Positions 7,293 to 13,729 of a stretch of DNA of 13,729 nucleotides are shown in pieces. Location: assembly GCA_002478575.1 (NCBI GenBank), contig DLOX01000036.1:8102-21830 (forward strand), written 5' to 3'. The stretch is from Sphingomonadales bacterium UBA7473 (lineage in GTDB: Bacteria; Pseudomonadota; Alphaproteobacteria; Sphingomonadales; Sphingomonadaceae). The notes beneath the pieces were generated by a model. It searched no databases. It saw only the letters and a program-made list of their open reading frames with translations, and was not told the DNA's origin. How positions within the stretch are numbered: the stretch's first letter is position 1; each line of letters begins with the position of its first letter. A program made the translations under genes and the position numbers.

Positions 7293-8050
7293 TGGTTGCG
7301 TTGAAGGTTGCGCTGGTCACCGGCGCCACGTCAGGCATTGGTCGGGCCGCCGCCATCCGTTTGGGACGGGAAGGCTATCATGTCATTTGCGGAGGACGTA
7401 ACGCGGAGCGCGGGGCAGAAGTCGTGTCCGCAATCGAAGGGGAAGGCGGCATTGCACGCTTTCATGCCTTTGATGTGATGGAAGAAGAAGACTGGGCCAC
7501 GCTCGCTCAATCTATCATTTCGCGCGAAGGACGTCTCGACGTTCTCGTGAACTCGGCGGGCGGATTTTTCTCCAAGCCTTTGCCCGATACGAGCCTTGAA
7601 GAGTTTCGCGGGCTCTGGACAATGGATGTCGAAAGCGTTGTGCTCGGCACCAAATATGGTCTGCGGATCATGCGAGACACGCGCTCTGCAGGCAGCATCA
7701 TCAACATTGGCTCGTTGGCCGGCCTCATCGGCATTGAAGATTGTGTGGCATACAGCCCCGCGAAGGCGGCGGTCATTCAGTTTAGCAAAGTGGCGGCATT
7801 GGAGGCAGCGCGCCTTGATCCGCCTGTTCGCGTCAATTCGCTCAATCCCGGTGTCATTTGGTCTGACATGATCACCCAGTCTTATGGCGATAGTGATGAA
7901 GTTCGCGCGTTCGTTATGGATGGAAATGCCTTGCAGCGGGTTGGCGAGCTTGAAGACATTGCCAATGCTGTTGCCTATCTTGCCGGGCCTCAGTCGAGGC
8001 TTGTGACGGGGACGGCCATGGTAGTCGATGGTGGCCGTGGGGCCGACTAA
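7289..8050 (+). CDS. SDR family oxidoreductase (second gene of operon)
   Basis: A classical short-chain dehydrogenase of 253 residues. TGATSGIG is at 11-18, the GGRNAER segment after strand two suggests NADP preference, and NSAGG starts at 88. Catalytic Ser142 (IGSLAG) and Tyr155-x3-Lys159 (YSPAK) are present, then RVNSLNPGVI and a terminal VVDGG. The position normally held by the tetrad Asn looks like Asp113 (DVESVVLG). It likely acts on a hydroxyl or keto group of a pathway intermediate; no specific substrate can be assigned. Start: ATG 7289 overlaps the previous stop as ATGA, with GGAG at 7279-7282. ATG 7292 is an equal alternative and ATG 7277 less likely. The two neighbouring SDRs are clearly different proteins, not a recent duplication. 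Confidence 0.9.
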   Translation: MMVALKVALVTGATSGIGRAAAIRLGREGYHVICGGRNAERGAEVVSAIEGEGGIARFHAFDVMEEEDWATLAQSIISREGRLDVLVNSAGGFFSKPLPDTSLEEFRGLWTMDVESVVLGTKYGLRIMRDTRSAGSIINIGSLAGLIGIEDCVAYSPAKAAVIQFSKVAALEAARLDPPVRVNSLNPGVIWSDMITQSYGDSDEVRAFVMDGNALQRVGELEDIANAVAYLAGPQSRLVTGTAMVVDGGRGAD

Positions 8051-8071
8051 GGGTTTTTGAAAGAGAGAGAC

Positions 8072-9088
8072 ATGACAATCAATAAGCGCTTCCTTCTTGC
8101 TCGCCGTCCAAATGGCGCGCCCGTTGCCGATGATTTCACCTTAGTGAGCGAAGAGGTTCCTGCCTTGTCCGATGGTCAGTTCCTTATCCGGAACCGCTTT
8201 GCCTCGTTGGATCCCGCCATGCGGGGATGGATGGACGATGCCGAAAGCTATATGCCACCGATCCCCCTTGGCGCAGCTGTCAGGGCATCGACTGTTGGCG
8301 AAGTTGTGGAAAGCAAAGCAGAAGGGTTTCCCGTTGGCCAATGGGTCACCGGCCTCAACGCGATTGAGGAATATAGCGTCGGCGTTGCAGGGGGCTTCAG
8401 CCAGCCCATTGATGTTAGCATGGTGCCATCGCCCACCAACTTCTTGTCCGTTCTAGGGGCAGTCGGGATGACCGCTTATTTCGGATATTTGGAAGTCTGC
8501 AAACCAGAACCTGGGGATGTCGTATTGGTAACCGGAGCTGCTGGCGCGGTTGGATCGCTTGTGGGACAGATCGCGAAGATCAAGGGTGCATCAAAAGTCA
8601 TTGGCATTGCTGGTGGTCCCGAGAAGTGTGCGCGCTTGATCGAACGCTACGGCTTTGATGTTGCGATTGACTATCGCGGTAAGTCTGTAGACCAATTGAC
8701 AGCAGAGCTTGCTGCCGCAGCACCCAATGGCGTCAACATCATATTCGAAAATGTCGGTGGTGACATTCTTGATGCTGGGCTCAACAATTTGGCGATGAAT
8801 GCTCGGATAGGACTTTGTGGCCTTATCAGCGAGTATAACAATGCAGGTGCAAAGACAGGCGCGCGAAATGTTTGGCAGCTGATCGTCAAACGGGCCTCAA
8901 TCACGGGCCTGTTGGTCGCTGATTATGTGCCGCGCTTCATGGAAGGCATTGTGGAGATGGCGGGCTGGATGCAGTCAGGAAAGATCGTGTTTGATGAACA
9001 TATTGATCATGGCATCGACAATGCGCTGCCTGCTTTCCTCCGTCTATTCAGCGGCACCAATGACGGAAAAATGGTTCTTGCGCTTTAG
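8072..9088 (+). CDS. NADP-dependent MDR oxidoreductase, enone/enal C=C reductase type (CurA / prostaglandin reductase-like)
   Basis: A 338-residue zinc-independent medium-chain dehydrogenase/reductase of the leukotriene-B4 dehydrogenase / curcumin reductase group, whose members typically reduce the C=C bond of alpha,beta-unsaturated ketones or aldehydes with NADPH. Family marks: LARRPNGAP near the start, SLDPAMRGWM, the Rossmann segment VTGAAGAVGS, NVGGDILDAGL and GLCGLISEYN, with final GKMVLAL. The residues that bind catalytic zinc in alcohol dehydrogenases are absent, as usual for this group. Start: ATG 8072 after GAGAGA; a TTG at 8057 is in frame but poorer. It follows the second SDR by 21 nt and precedes the next gene by 17 nt. 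In this context it would remove conjugated unsaturation from a catabolic intermediate (inference). Confidence 0.92.
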   Translation: MTINKRFLLARRPNGAPVADDFTLVSEEVPALSDGQFLIRNRFASLDPAMRGWMDDAESYMPPIPLGAAVRASTVGEVVESKAEGFPVGQWVTGLNAIEEYSVGVAGGFSQPIDVSMVPSPTNFLSVLGAVGMTAYFGYLEVCKPEPGDVVLVTGAAGAVGSLVGQIAKIKGASKVIGIAGGPEKCARLIERYGFDVAIDYRGKSVDQLTAELAAAAPNGVNIIFENVGGDILDAGLNNLAMNARIGLCGLISEYNNAGAKTGARNVWQLIVKRASITGLLVADYVPRFMEGIVEMAGWMQSGKIVFDEHIDHGIDNALPAFLRLFSGTNDGKMVLAL

Positions 9089-9105
9089 GTTGAGGGGATT
9101 TTGTG

Positions 9106-9471
9106 ATGAATGCTCAAGCCATTGTTGAAGAGTTTATCGATGCGTGGAACCGCTCTGATCTGGATGCGGTTTATGCAATGATGGCTGAGGACATCATCTG
9201 GGATAATATCCCCATGGGGCCGGTTCAAGGCGTTGAAGCCTGTAAAGGGCTGATGGCCAATTTCCCACCCATGGAAGCTATCGAATTTGTAACTCATCAC
9301 ATCTCCGCAAATGGAAATGTCGTGATGACCGAGCGCACCGACAAATTCCTTGTCGGAGGGAAATGGCGCGCCATCCGACTGATGGGAATCTTCGAGATAA
9401 ATGACGCAGGCAAAGTCCAACATTGGCGGGATTATTTCGATATGGCCGAGTTTCAGCGCGAGTTCGCGTAA
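9106..9471 (+). CDS. Limonene-1,2-epoxide hydrolase-family protein (SnoaL / NTF2-like fold)
   Basis: A 121-residue alpha+beta-barrel protein resembling limonene-1,2-epoxide hydrolase, which opens epoxides by one-step hydration through an Asp-Arg-Asp triad. Against the Rhodococcus enzyme recalled from memory, the triad is Arg77 and Asp79 (TERTDKF) and Asp109 (WRDYFD), and the water-binding Asn is Asn34. The water-holding Tyr53 is Trp32 here (IIWDNIPM). The C-terminal GKVQHWRDYFDMAEF matches the family closely. It could be a true epoxide hydrolase with altered water positioning, or an isomerase/hydratase on the same fold. Start: ATG 9106 with GAGGGG at 9092-9097; a GTG at 9103 adds one residue. 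It is cotranscribed with oxidoreductases and acyl-CoA dehydrogenases, which fits breakdown of an oxidised isoprenoid-type compound. Confidence 0.85.
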   Translation: MNAQAIVEEFIDAWNRSDLDAVYAMMAEDIIWDNIPMGPVQGVEACKGLMANFPPMEAIEFVTHHISANGNVVMTERTDKFLVGGKWRAIRLMGIFEINDAGKVQHWRDYFDMAEFQREFA

Positions 9472-9554
9472 GCGCATCCCTAGCAATTTCATCTATCGCT
9501 GCGCATCTTTCCCGGTGGCATGATTGCGACAATGAGAAAGGTGGGGATGCCAGT

Positions 9555-10592
9555 ATGAACTTTGATCTGGACGAAAATCAGACATTGTTCCGCGATAGTG
9601 TTGAACGCTTCTGCGCGCCCGTTGATGTGGCGACGCGAACCAAGATGCGGCGGATGGATGGCGGCTTTGATCGAGCGCGTTGGTCGGAATTGGCGGACCT
9701 CGGGCTGATCGGGATTGCAGCCGACGAAAGCGACGGCGGGCTTGGCGGGTCAATCCTGGATAATTCCGTTGTGGCGCAGTCGTTGGGCGCTGGGCTCGCT
9801 GTCGAGCCATGGTTGGAATGCGGATTTCTGCCCGCTCGTCTGCTTACCGGTACGTCTTACATCGCGGATGTGATTTCTGGAGAGTGTTTGGCGACCTTAG
9901 CTTTTGCAGAGCGAGGCGGGCGATATACGCTTGATGCTCGAGCGGTTTCAGTGCGCAATGGAAAACTGAACGGAGAAAAGACTTTCGTTCTCGCTGGAGG
10001 TGCCGCTGATCTGTTCATTGTTTCGGCCAATGTTGATGGCGCGACCAAGCTTTTTGTGGTGCCAAGATCAGCAGTTGGCGTTGATGTTCGGCCTTATCCT
10101 GTTGCCGATGGCAGTTTGGCAGCAGTGGTGACGTTTCGAGACGCTGCTGTTTCTGACCCTATTGGCGGAATGGAGCGCCTGCAATCAGCGGTTGACGAAA
10201 CGCGCATCATGATGGCCGCTGAAATGGTGGGCTGTGCGCAGCGTCTTTTCAAAGAGACTCTAGCCTATGTGAAAACACGCGAGCAGTTTGGCCAACCTTT
10301 AGGGCGCTTCCAAGTCATTCAGCATCGCATGGTTGATATCTATTCAAAATGCGAAGCGATCCAATCCGCACTTTATCGTGCCGTTCTCCAGTCCAATACC
10401 AACGCCGAAGCCGCTAAGGCGTACATCGCGGAAGAGGCGATTTGGGTTGGGCAGCAAGCTGTCCAGCTGCACGGCGGGATGGGCATGACCGACGAACTCG
10501 CTATCGGCCACGGCTTGAAGCGTATCCTTCTGTTGTCAAAATTATTTGGTGATCCCGCATCGGGCATTGCTCAGTTCGCGAAGGCAGCATGA
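9555..10592 (+). CDS. Acyl-CoA dehydrogenase family protein, small-subunit type
   Basis: A 345-residue FAD-dependent acyl-CoA dehydrogenase homologue, forming a 2,3-double bond in an acyl-CoA. An N-terminal helical domain (FDLDENQTLFRDSVERF) leads to a beta domain that is short and lacks the usual flavin-binding YxxTEPxxGSD-type stretch. The C-terminal helices carry TREQFGQPLGRFQ (from 241) and QLHGGMGMTDE (E314). E314 is at the MCAD-type catalytic position; the helix-G site before Arg217 is Thr. The short length and adjacent larger paralogue resemble two-gene heterotetrameric enzymes such as FadE28/FadE29 (ChsE1/ChsE2) of steroid side-chain degradation or PimC/PimD. The partner is therefore probably the next gene (inference). 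Start: ATG 9555 after GGTGGGG. The 83-nt gap before it is the largest within the operon. Confidence 0.9.
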   Translation: MNFDLDENQTLFRDSVERFCAPVDVATRTKMRRMDGGFDRARWSELADLGLIGIAADESDGGLGGSILDNSVVAQSLGAGLAVEPWLECGFLPARLLTGTSYIADVISGECLATLAFAERGGRYTLDARAVSVRNGKLNGEKTFVLAGGAADLFIVSANVDGATKLFVVPRSAVGVDVRPYPVADGSLAAVVTFRDAAVSDPIGGMERLQSAVDETRIMMAAEMVGCAQRLFKETLAYVKTREQFGQPLGRFQVIQHRMVDIYSKCEAIQSALYRAVLQSNTNAEAAKAYIAEEAIWVGQQAVQLHGGMGMTDELAIGHGLKRILLLSKLFGDPASGIAQFAKAA

Positions 10593-10628
10593 TCCGCGCC
10601 ATTGCGTTTAGTAAGAGAGTTTAGACTT

Positions 10629-11837
10629 ATGGATATGAGTTTTTCAGCAGAAGATTTGGCCTTCCGCGAAGAGGTTCGCGATTTTCTAGAGGCAAAACTG
10701 TCTCCCCGGCTGAGAGAAGGCGCAGCTTGCACCCCAAGTGTCTTTGTGGAACCTGACATAACCCGCGACTGGCAGTCGATCCTCAACGAGAAGGGCTGGC
10801 TCGCGACCATGTGGCCTCAAGAATATGGCGGGCCGGGCTGGACAGCGACCCAGAAATATATCTTTGAAAAGGAATGCGCGATTGCGGGCGCTCCAGCGCT
10901 CCCTGTATTGGGGTTGAAGCTGGTTGGCCCTGTCATTTGCAAGTTCGGAACGCCAGCACAAAAGGCGCATTTCTTGCCGCGTATCCTCTCTGGTGAGGAT
11001 TATTGGTGCCAAGGCTATTCGGAACCGGGAGCGGGGTCTGACTTGGCCTCGCTAAAGACCAAGGCTGAACGCAAAGGTGACAAATATGTCGTCAACGGCT
11101 CGAAAATCTGGACGACCCATGCCCATCACGCCAATTGGATTTTTGCGCTTGTTCGCACCAATCCAGAGGCGAAGAAGCAGGAAGGGATTAGCTTCCTCCT
11201 GATCCCGATGGATCAGCCCGGCATCAGCGTGACTCCGATTGTCACCATGGCGAATGATCATGAGGTCAATGCGACATTCTTCGACAATGCAGAAAGTAGG
11301 GTTGAGAATCTGATCGGCGAAGAAGGGCAGGGATGGACGATCGCTAAATATCTGCTGGAGAATGAACGCGGAGGGTCATGCGCTGCGCCTGCACTGCTCG
11401 CGGAGTTGGACCGTATTGAAGCATGGGCAAAGGAAGAGCCTTCCGGTGTGAATGGCGCGATGGATCATGATCCGATCCTGATGCAGCGCCTCGCCCGCCT
11501 TCGGATGGAGGCTCAAGCCTTTGAAATCACAGAACTGAGAATATTGGCGGAATTGGCAAAAGGTCGGCCTGCTGGGCCTCAAACATCACTCATCAAACTG
11601 GTCAGCGCAAACATTCGGCAATCCATCGATGAGCTCACTGTCGATCTCTTTGCCTATGATGGGTTGCAACTGCCGACAAGCCGCCCGCTGTATGGCAATG
11701 AAGCGCCCGAGCCTGTTGGCTCTCGCGAAGCTCAACTGGCGTTGCCGACTTATCTGAATGGGAGGGCGTGGACAATCTTTGGTGGGTCGGATGAGGTCCA
11801 AAAGACCATTATCGCCAAGCAAGTCTTAGGGCTGTAA
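10629..11837 (+). CDS. Acyl-CoA dehydrogenase family protein, large-subunit type
   Basis: A 402-residue acyl-CoA dehydrogenase homologue with the full N-terminal, beta and C-terminal domains. The FAD-binding stretch CQGYSEPGAGSDLASL starts at 127, followed by KIWTTHAHHANW. ENERGG puts Glu246 directly before Arg247, the helix-G catalytic position of isovaleryl/long-chain-type enzymes and of ChsE2-like subunits. The C terminus is IFGGSDEVQKTIIAKQVLGL. Sequence style is that of the pimeloyl-CoA / steroid-type large subunits. With the preceding small homologue, 36 nt upstream, it likely forms an alpha2beta2 enzyme acting on a bulky or branched acyl-CoA; the substrate is unknown. Start: ATG 10629 with AGAGAG at 10614-10619; ATG 10635 is possible, and an upstream TTG (10602) is less likely. 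Confidence 0.92.
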   Translation: MDMSFSAEDLAFREEVRDFLEAKLSPRLREGAACTPSVFVEPDITRDWQSILNEKGWLATMWPQEYGGPGWTATQKYIFEKECAIAGAPALPVLGLKLVGPVICKFGTPAQKAHFLPRILSGEDYWCQGYSEPGAGSDLASLKTKAERKGDKYVVNGSKIWTTHAHHANWIFALVRTNPEAKKQEGISFLLIPMDQPGISVTPIVTMANDHEVNATFFDNAESRVENLIGEEGQGWTIAKYLLENERGGSCAAPALLAELDRIEAWAKEEPSGVNGAMDHDPILMQRLARLRMEAQAFEITELRILAELAKGRPAGPQTSLIKLVSANIRQSIDELTVDLFAYDGLQLPTSRPLYGNEAPEPVGSREAQLALPTYLNGRAWTIFGGSDEVQKTIIAKQVLGL

Positions 11838-11875
11838 GGCGCTCTCAACGAGCATTCATTGAAGAGGGTATGACC

Positions 11876-12784
11876 ATGGACGCAGCCAAGAATATGTTCC
11901 GCGCAGGATTGATGGAGGGCGAACGTATCCTCGTCACTGGCGGAGGCACTGGCCTTGGCAAGGAAATGGCTGAGGCTTTCCTCTCGCTTGGCGCCACTGT
12001 CTACATCTGTGGTAGGCGTGGGCCGAAGTTGGACGAAACGGCCGCAGAGCTGACGGACAAGCATGGCGGCAAAATCGTTGGTATTCCTTGCGACATTCGC
12101 AGCCCAGATTCGATCAAAGAGATGGTCGATACAATCTGGGCAGATGGTGGCGCGTTGACCGGCGTCGTCAATAATGCGGCGGGCAATTTTATTAGCCGAA
12201 CGGAGGATCTGTCAGTCAATGGCTTCAATGCAATCACTGATATTGTTTTCCGCGGCACATTTTATGTGACCTTAGACATCGGCAAACGCCTGATTGCAGA
12301 GAAGAAGAAGGCCAGCTTCCTCTCGATCCTGACCACTTGGGTTTGGAATGGGTCTGCCTTCACTGTCCCGTCCGCCATGTCGAAAGCCGGTGTGAACATC
12401 ATGACGCAAAGCCTTGCAACGGAATGGGGACGCTATGGCCTGCGCTTTAACGCCATCGCGCCCGGAGAATTCCCAACCAAAGGCATGTCAGCGCGGCTTT
12501 CGCCCGGTGGCAGCAATTTGACCGGAGGGGATTCTGCGTCAAGCAATCCTATGGGTCGTGTCGGCCAAATGCATGAGCTTACCAACCTGGCTGTCTTCTT
12601 GATGGGCCAAGGTGCCGAATATGTGAACGGCCAAACCATCGCAATTGATGGCGCGGGCTATCAAGCGGGCGGCGGGAATTTTTACCCATCTCTCTCACCT
12701 TTGGGCGATGAGGAATGGGGAGCCATTCAGGCCATGATCCGCGGGACCAACGCCAAAGACAAGGCGGAACGGACAGCAGGGTAG
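11876..12784 (+). CDS. 2,4-dienoyl-CoA reductase-like SDR
   Basis: A 302-residue SDR closely resembling mitochondrial-type 2,4-dienoyl-CoA reductase (human DECR1), which reduces 2,4-dienoyl-CoA to trans-3-enoyl-CoA with NADPH. Shared marks include TGGGTGLGK (21-29), NNAAGNFIS (99-107), FLSI, VPSAMSKAGV with Ser166 and Lys170, EWGRYGLRFN, and the extended C terminus after DGAG with EEWGAIQAMIRG. The Asn of AAGNF (N104, DECR1 Asn148) is kept, but the catalytic Tyr199 aligns with Trp155 (TTWVW), so the mechanism or reaction may differ. Start: ATG 11876, seven nt after AGAGGG (11863-11868); the ATG at 11870 is too close to it. It is the last gene of the rightward operon, 38 nt after the large acyl-CoA dehydrogenase. 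It would be expected to deal with conjugated double bonds of CoA thioesters. Confidence 0.9.
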   Translation: MDAAKNMFRAGLMEGERILVTGGGTGLGKEMAEAFLSLGATVYICGRRGPKLDETAAELTDKHGGKIVGIPCDIRSPDSIKEMVDTIWADGGALTGVVNNAAGNFISRTEDLSVNGFNAITDIVFRGTFYVTLDIGKRLIAEKKKASFLSILTTWVWNGSAFTVPSAMSKAGVNIMTQSLATEWGRYGLRFNAIAPGEFPTKGMSARLSPGGSNLTGGDSASSNPMGRVGQMHELTNLAVFLMGQGAEYVNGQTIAIDGAGYQAGGGNFYPSLSPLGDEEWGAIQAMIRGTNAKDKAERTAG

Positions 12785-12800
12785 GGGATTTCTCCCCTAC
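12781..12800. terminator. Perfect hairpin between convergent genes, possible bidirectional terminator
   Basis: GTAGGGGA (12781-12788) and TCCCCTAC (12793-12800) form a perfect 8-bp stem with a TTTC loop. The stop codons of both convergent genes (TAG at 12782-12784; CTA at 12797-12799 on the plus strand) lie in its two arms. There is no T tract on either side, so it is not a textbook intrinsic terminator. It may still mark or protect the 3' ends of both transcripts. Confidence 0.5.
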
Positions 12801-13729
12801 TTCATCGCGACCTTTGTGCCTTTGGCCTTTTGCTCCAGCGCTTTATCTTCGTTGGCACGATGAATGACATAGTGGCGGATAGATTCCGATTCCGCCGCAG
12901 TCATCACATTTGAGAAGCTGGCCATGCCATTGGCCTTCAGCACGCCGCCTTGAACAATTGTATCCCAAGTCTTGGCATCGCCAAGTGAACCGGACCGACG
13001 AAGATCTGGCAGAACGGTGCTGCCAACGGCGGCATCTCCATGGCAGACGCCGCAATAGCGCCCGAAAAGCTTGCTGCCCTGCATGATCACCGCTGTGCTC
13101 ACCTTCGACGGCGGAGGATCAAGTGGAGACTCAGACAAGGCTGGCATCGGTGGCAATTTGGCTTTGCCGCCCAGCTTAAACACCAAAAGCCGGGAGATGT
13201 TGCGAACGGGTCCGCCATCATCATGCAAAATACCGGCGGTGATTGGGAAAGCTCCGCCCCAACCAGCAAGCACCGCTACATATTGCTCGCCCTTGATGGA
13301 ATAGGTCGCAGCGGATGCTACGACGCCGGTTTGAGCCGCAAAGCTCCAGAGTTTCTTGCCGTTGGATGTATTATAGGCTGCGAACTCACCCGCGGCATTG
13401 CCCTGGAAGACCAGCCCACCGGCAGTTGCCAACATGCCGCCATTCCACGGCCCTTGATGCTGAACGCGCCACCGTTCCTTTTGCGTGATGGGGTCCCACG
13501 CAATCAAAGCGCCTTTGGTCGCTGTCGCAGCCGCCGAGCGGATCGCTGGATCAGCGGGCATCGCACCCGACGCCATATCAAACCCAGTGTTGAAGCCCTG
13601 CTTGGCCTTCTTCCAATTGGTCTCTGGAATGTAAGGGAATGCCGTTTCTTGGGCAGGAATGAAGACCAATCCCGATTTTTGATCAAAGGCCATAGGGTGC
13701 CAGTTGTGCGCGCCCAAAGGCCCGGGCGT
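12797..13729 (-). CDS. Quinohaemoprotein alcohol dehydrogenase, PQQ-dependent, C-terminal part (5' end outside window)
   Basis: The visible 310 residues are the C-terminal part of a type II quinohaemoprotein alcohol dehydrogenase: a periplasmic PQQ beta-propeller fused to cytochrome c that oxidises alcohols and passes electrons to an external acceptor. The frame is open through the window edge, so the gene continues beyond it; full members are roughly 700 residues. Propeller marks are GAHNWHPM near the left of the protein and tryptophan-docking repeats (GALIAWDPITQKERW, GKKLWSF, VAVLAGWGGA). The haem site CGVCH is encoded at 13040-13054, and NGMASF supplies the likely Met ligand. The PQQ/Ca-binding and catalytic Asp region lies outside. 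The protein ends in a Lys-rich tail. Convergent with the catabolic operon, it probably oxidises an alcohol substrate or intermediate of the same compound (inference). Confidence 0.93.
   Translation of the reverse strand, partial: TPGPLGAHNWHPMAFDQKSGLVFIPAQETAFPYIPETNWKKAKQGFNTGFDMASGAMPADPAIRSAAATATKGALIAWDPITQKERWRVQHQGPWNGGMLATAGGLVFQGNAAGEFAAYNTSNGKKLWSFAAQTGVVASAATYSIKGEQYVAVLAGWGGAFPITAGILHDDGGPVRNISRLLVFKLGGKAKLPPMPALSESPLDPPPSKVSTAVIMQGSKLFGRYCGVCHGDAAVGSTVLPDLRRSGSLGDAKTWDTIVQGGVLKANGMASFSNVMTAAESESIRHYVIHRANEDKALEQKAKGTKVAMK

Noticed and set aside
6579..8050. Tandem duplication of SDR genes
   Set aside because: The two proteins share only family motifs; lengths, cofactor loops and C termini differ, so they are not recent copies.
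9472..9503. GCGCA / TGCGC pairing and repeated GCGCATC in the 83-nt operon gap
   Set aside because: The 5-bp stem with a 22-nt loop and the short repeat are within chance expectation.
9423..9554. Upstream extension of the small acyl-CoA dehydrogenase by 44 residues
   Set aside because: It overlaps the end of the epoxide-hydrolase-like gene, is unlike the family, and ATG 9555 has a strong GGTGGGG in front.

Overview
The window looks like an alphaproteobacterial chromosome segment, most likely from Sphingomonadales. The basis is the TonB-dependent receptor with a DIVVTAQKR-type TonB box, a CHASE2-EAL signalling protein, a quinohaemoprotein alcohol dehydrogenase, and several SDR and acyl-CoA dehydrogenase genes packed together. 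This is inference from protein style; there is no rRNA or other taxonomic marker. GC looks only slightly above half by eye. No tRNA, rRNA, CRISPR, insertion sequence or phage gene was seen, and no gene-free stretch exceeds 300 bases.

Layout: (1) 1-51 is probably the Lys/Gly-rich C-terminal tail of an upstream gene. It is followed by a hairpin with a short T run (109-144) that also covers the ribosome binding site of the next gene. (2) 147-2474 (+) encodes a membrane CHASE2 / degenerate GGDEF / intact EAL protein, a likely c-di-GMP phosphodiesterase. (3) On the minus strand, and converging on it, are a TonB-dependent receptor (6402 to 4012) and a carotenoid-oxygenase-family non-haem iron dioxygenase (3936 to 2488), probably cotranscribed. 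(4) Divergent from the receptor, across a roughly 176-bp control region with two inverted repeats, is a seven-gene rightward operon (6579-12784): two SDRs, a zinc-independent MDR-type enone reductase, a limonene-epoxide-hydrolase-fold protein, a small and a large acyl-CoA dehydrogenase, and a 2,4-dienoyl-CoA-reductase-like SDR. (5) Facing it on the minus strand is the C-terminal part of a PQQ- and haem-c-containing quinohaemoprotein alcohol dehydrogenase that runs off the right edge. A perfect hairpin carries both convergent stop codons.

Working interpretation (inference): 2488-13729 is a catabolic module for a hydrophobic, unsaturated compound, possibly an apocarotenoid, another isoprenoid or a polyene. 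The receptor would take it across the outer membrane, the dioxygenase would cleave a C=C bond, and the alcohol dehydrogenase and SDRs would adjust oxidation states. The MDR enzyme would reduce a conjugated C=C, and the acyl-CoA dehydrogenase pair plus the dienoyl-CoA-reductase-like enzyme would process CoA thioesters. No CoA ligase, enoyl-CoA hydratase, thiolase or regulator is in the window, so the pathway is incomplete here and the substrate is not determined. The main oddities are active-site substitutions in four of these enzymes (dioxygenase, epoxide-hydrolase-like protein, dienoyl-CoA-reductase-like SDR, and the two FabG-type SDRs at the tetrad Asn).
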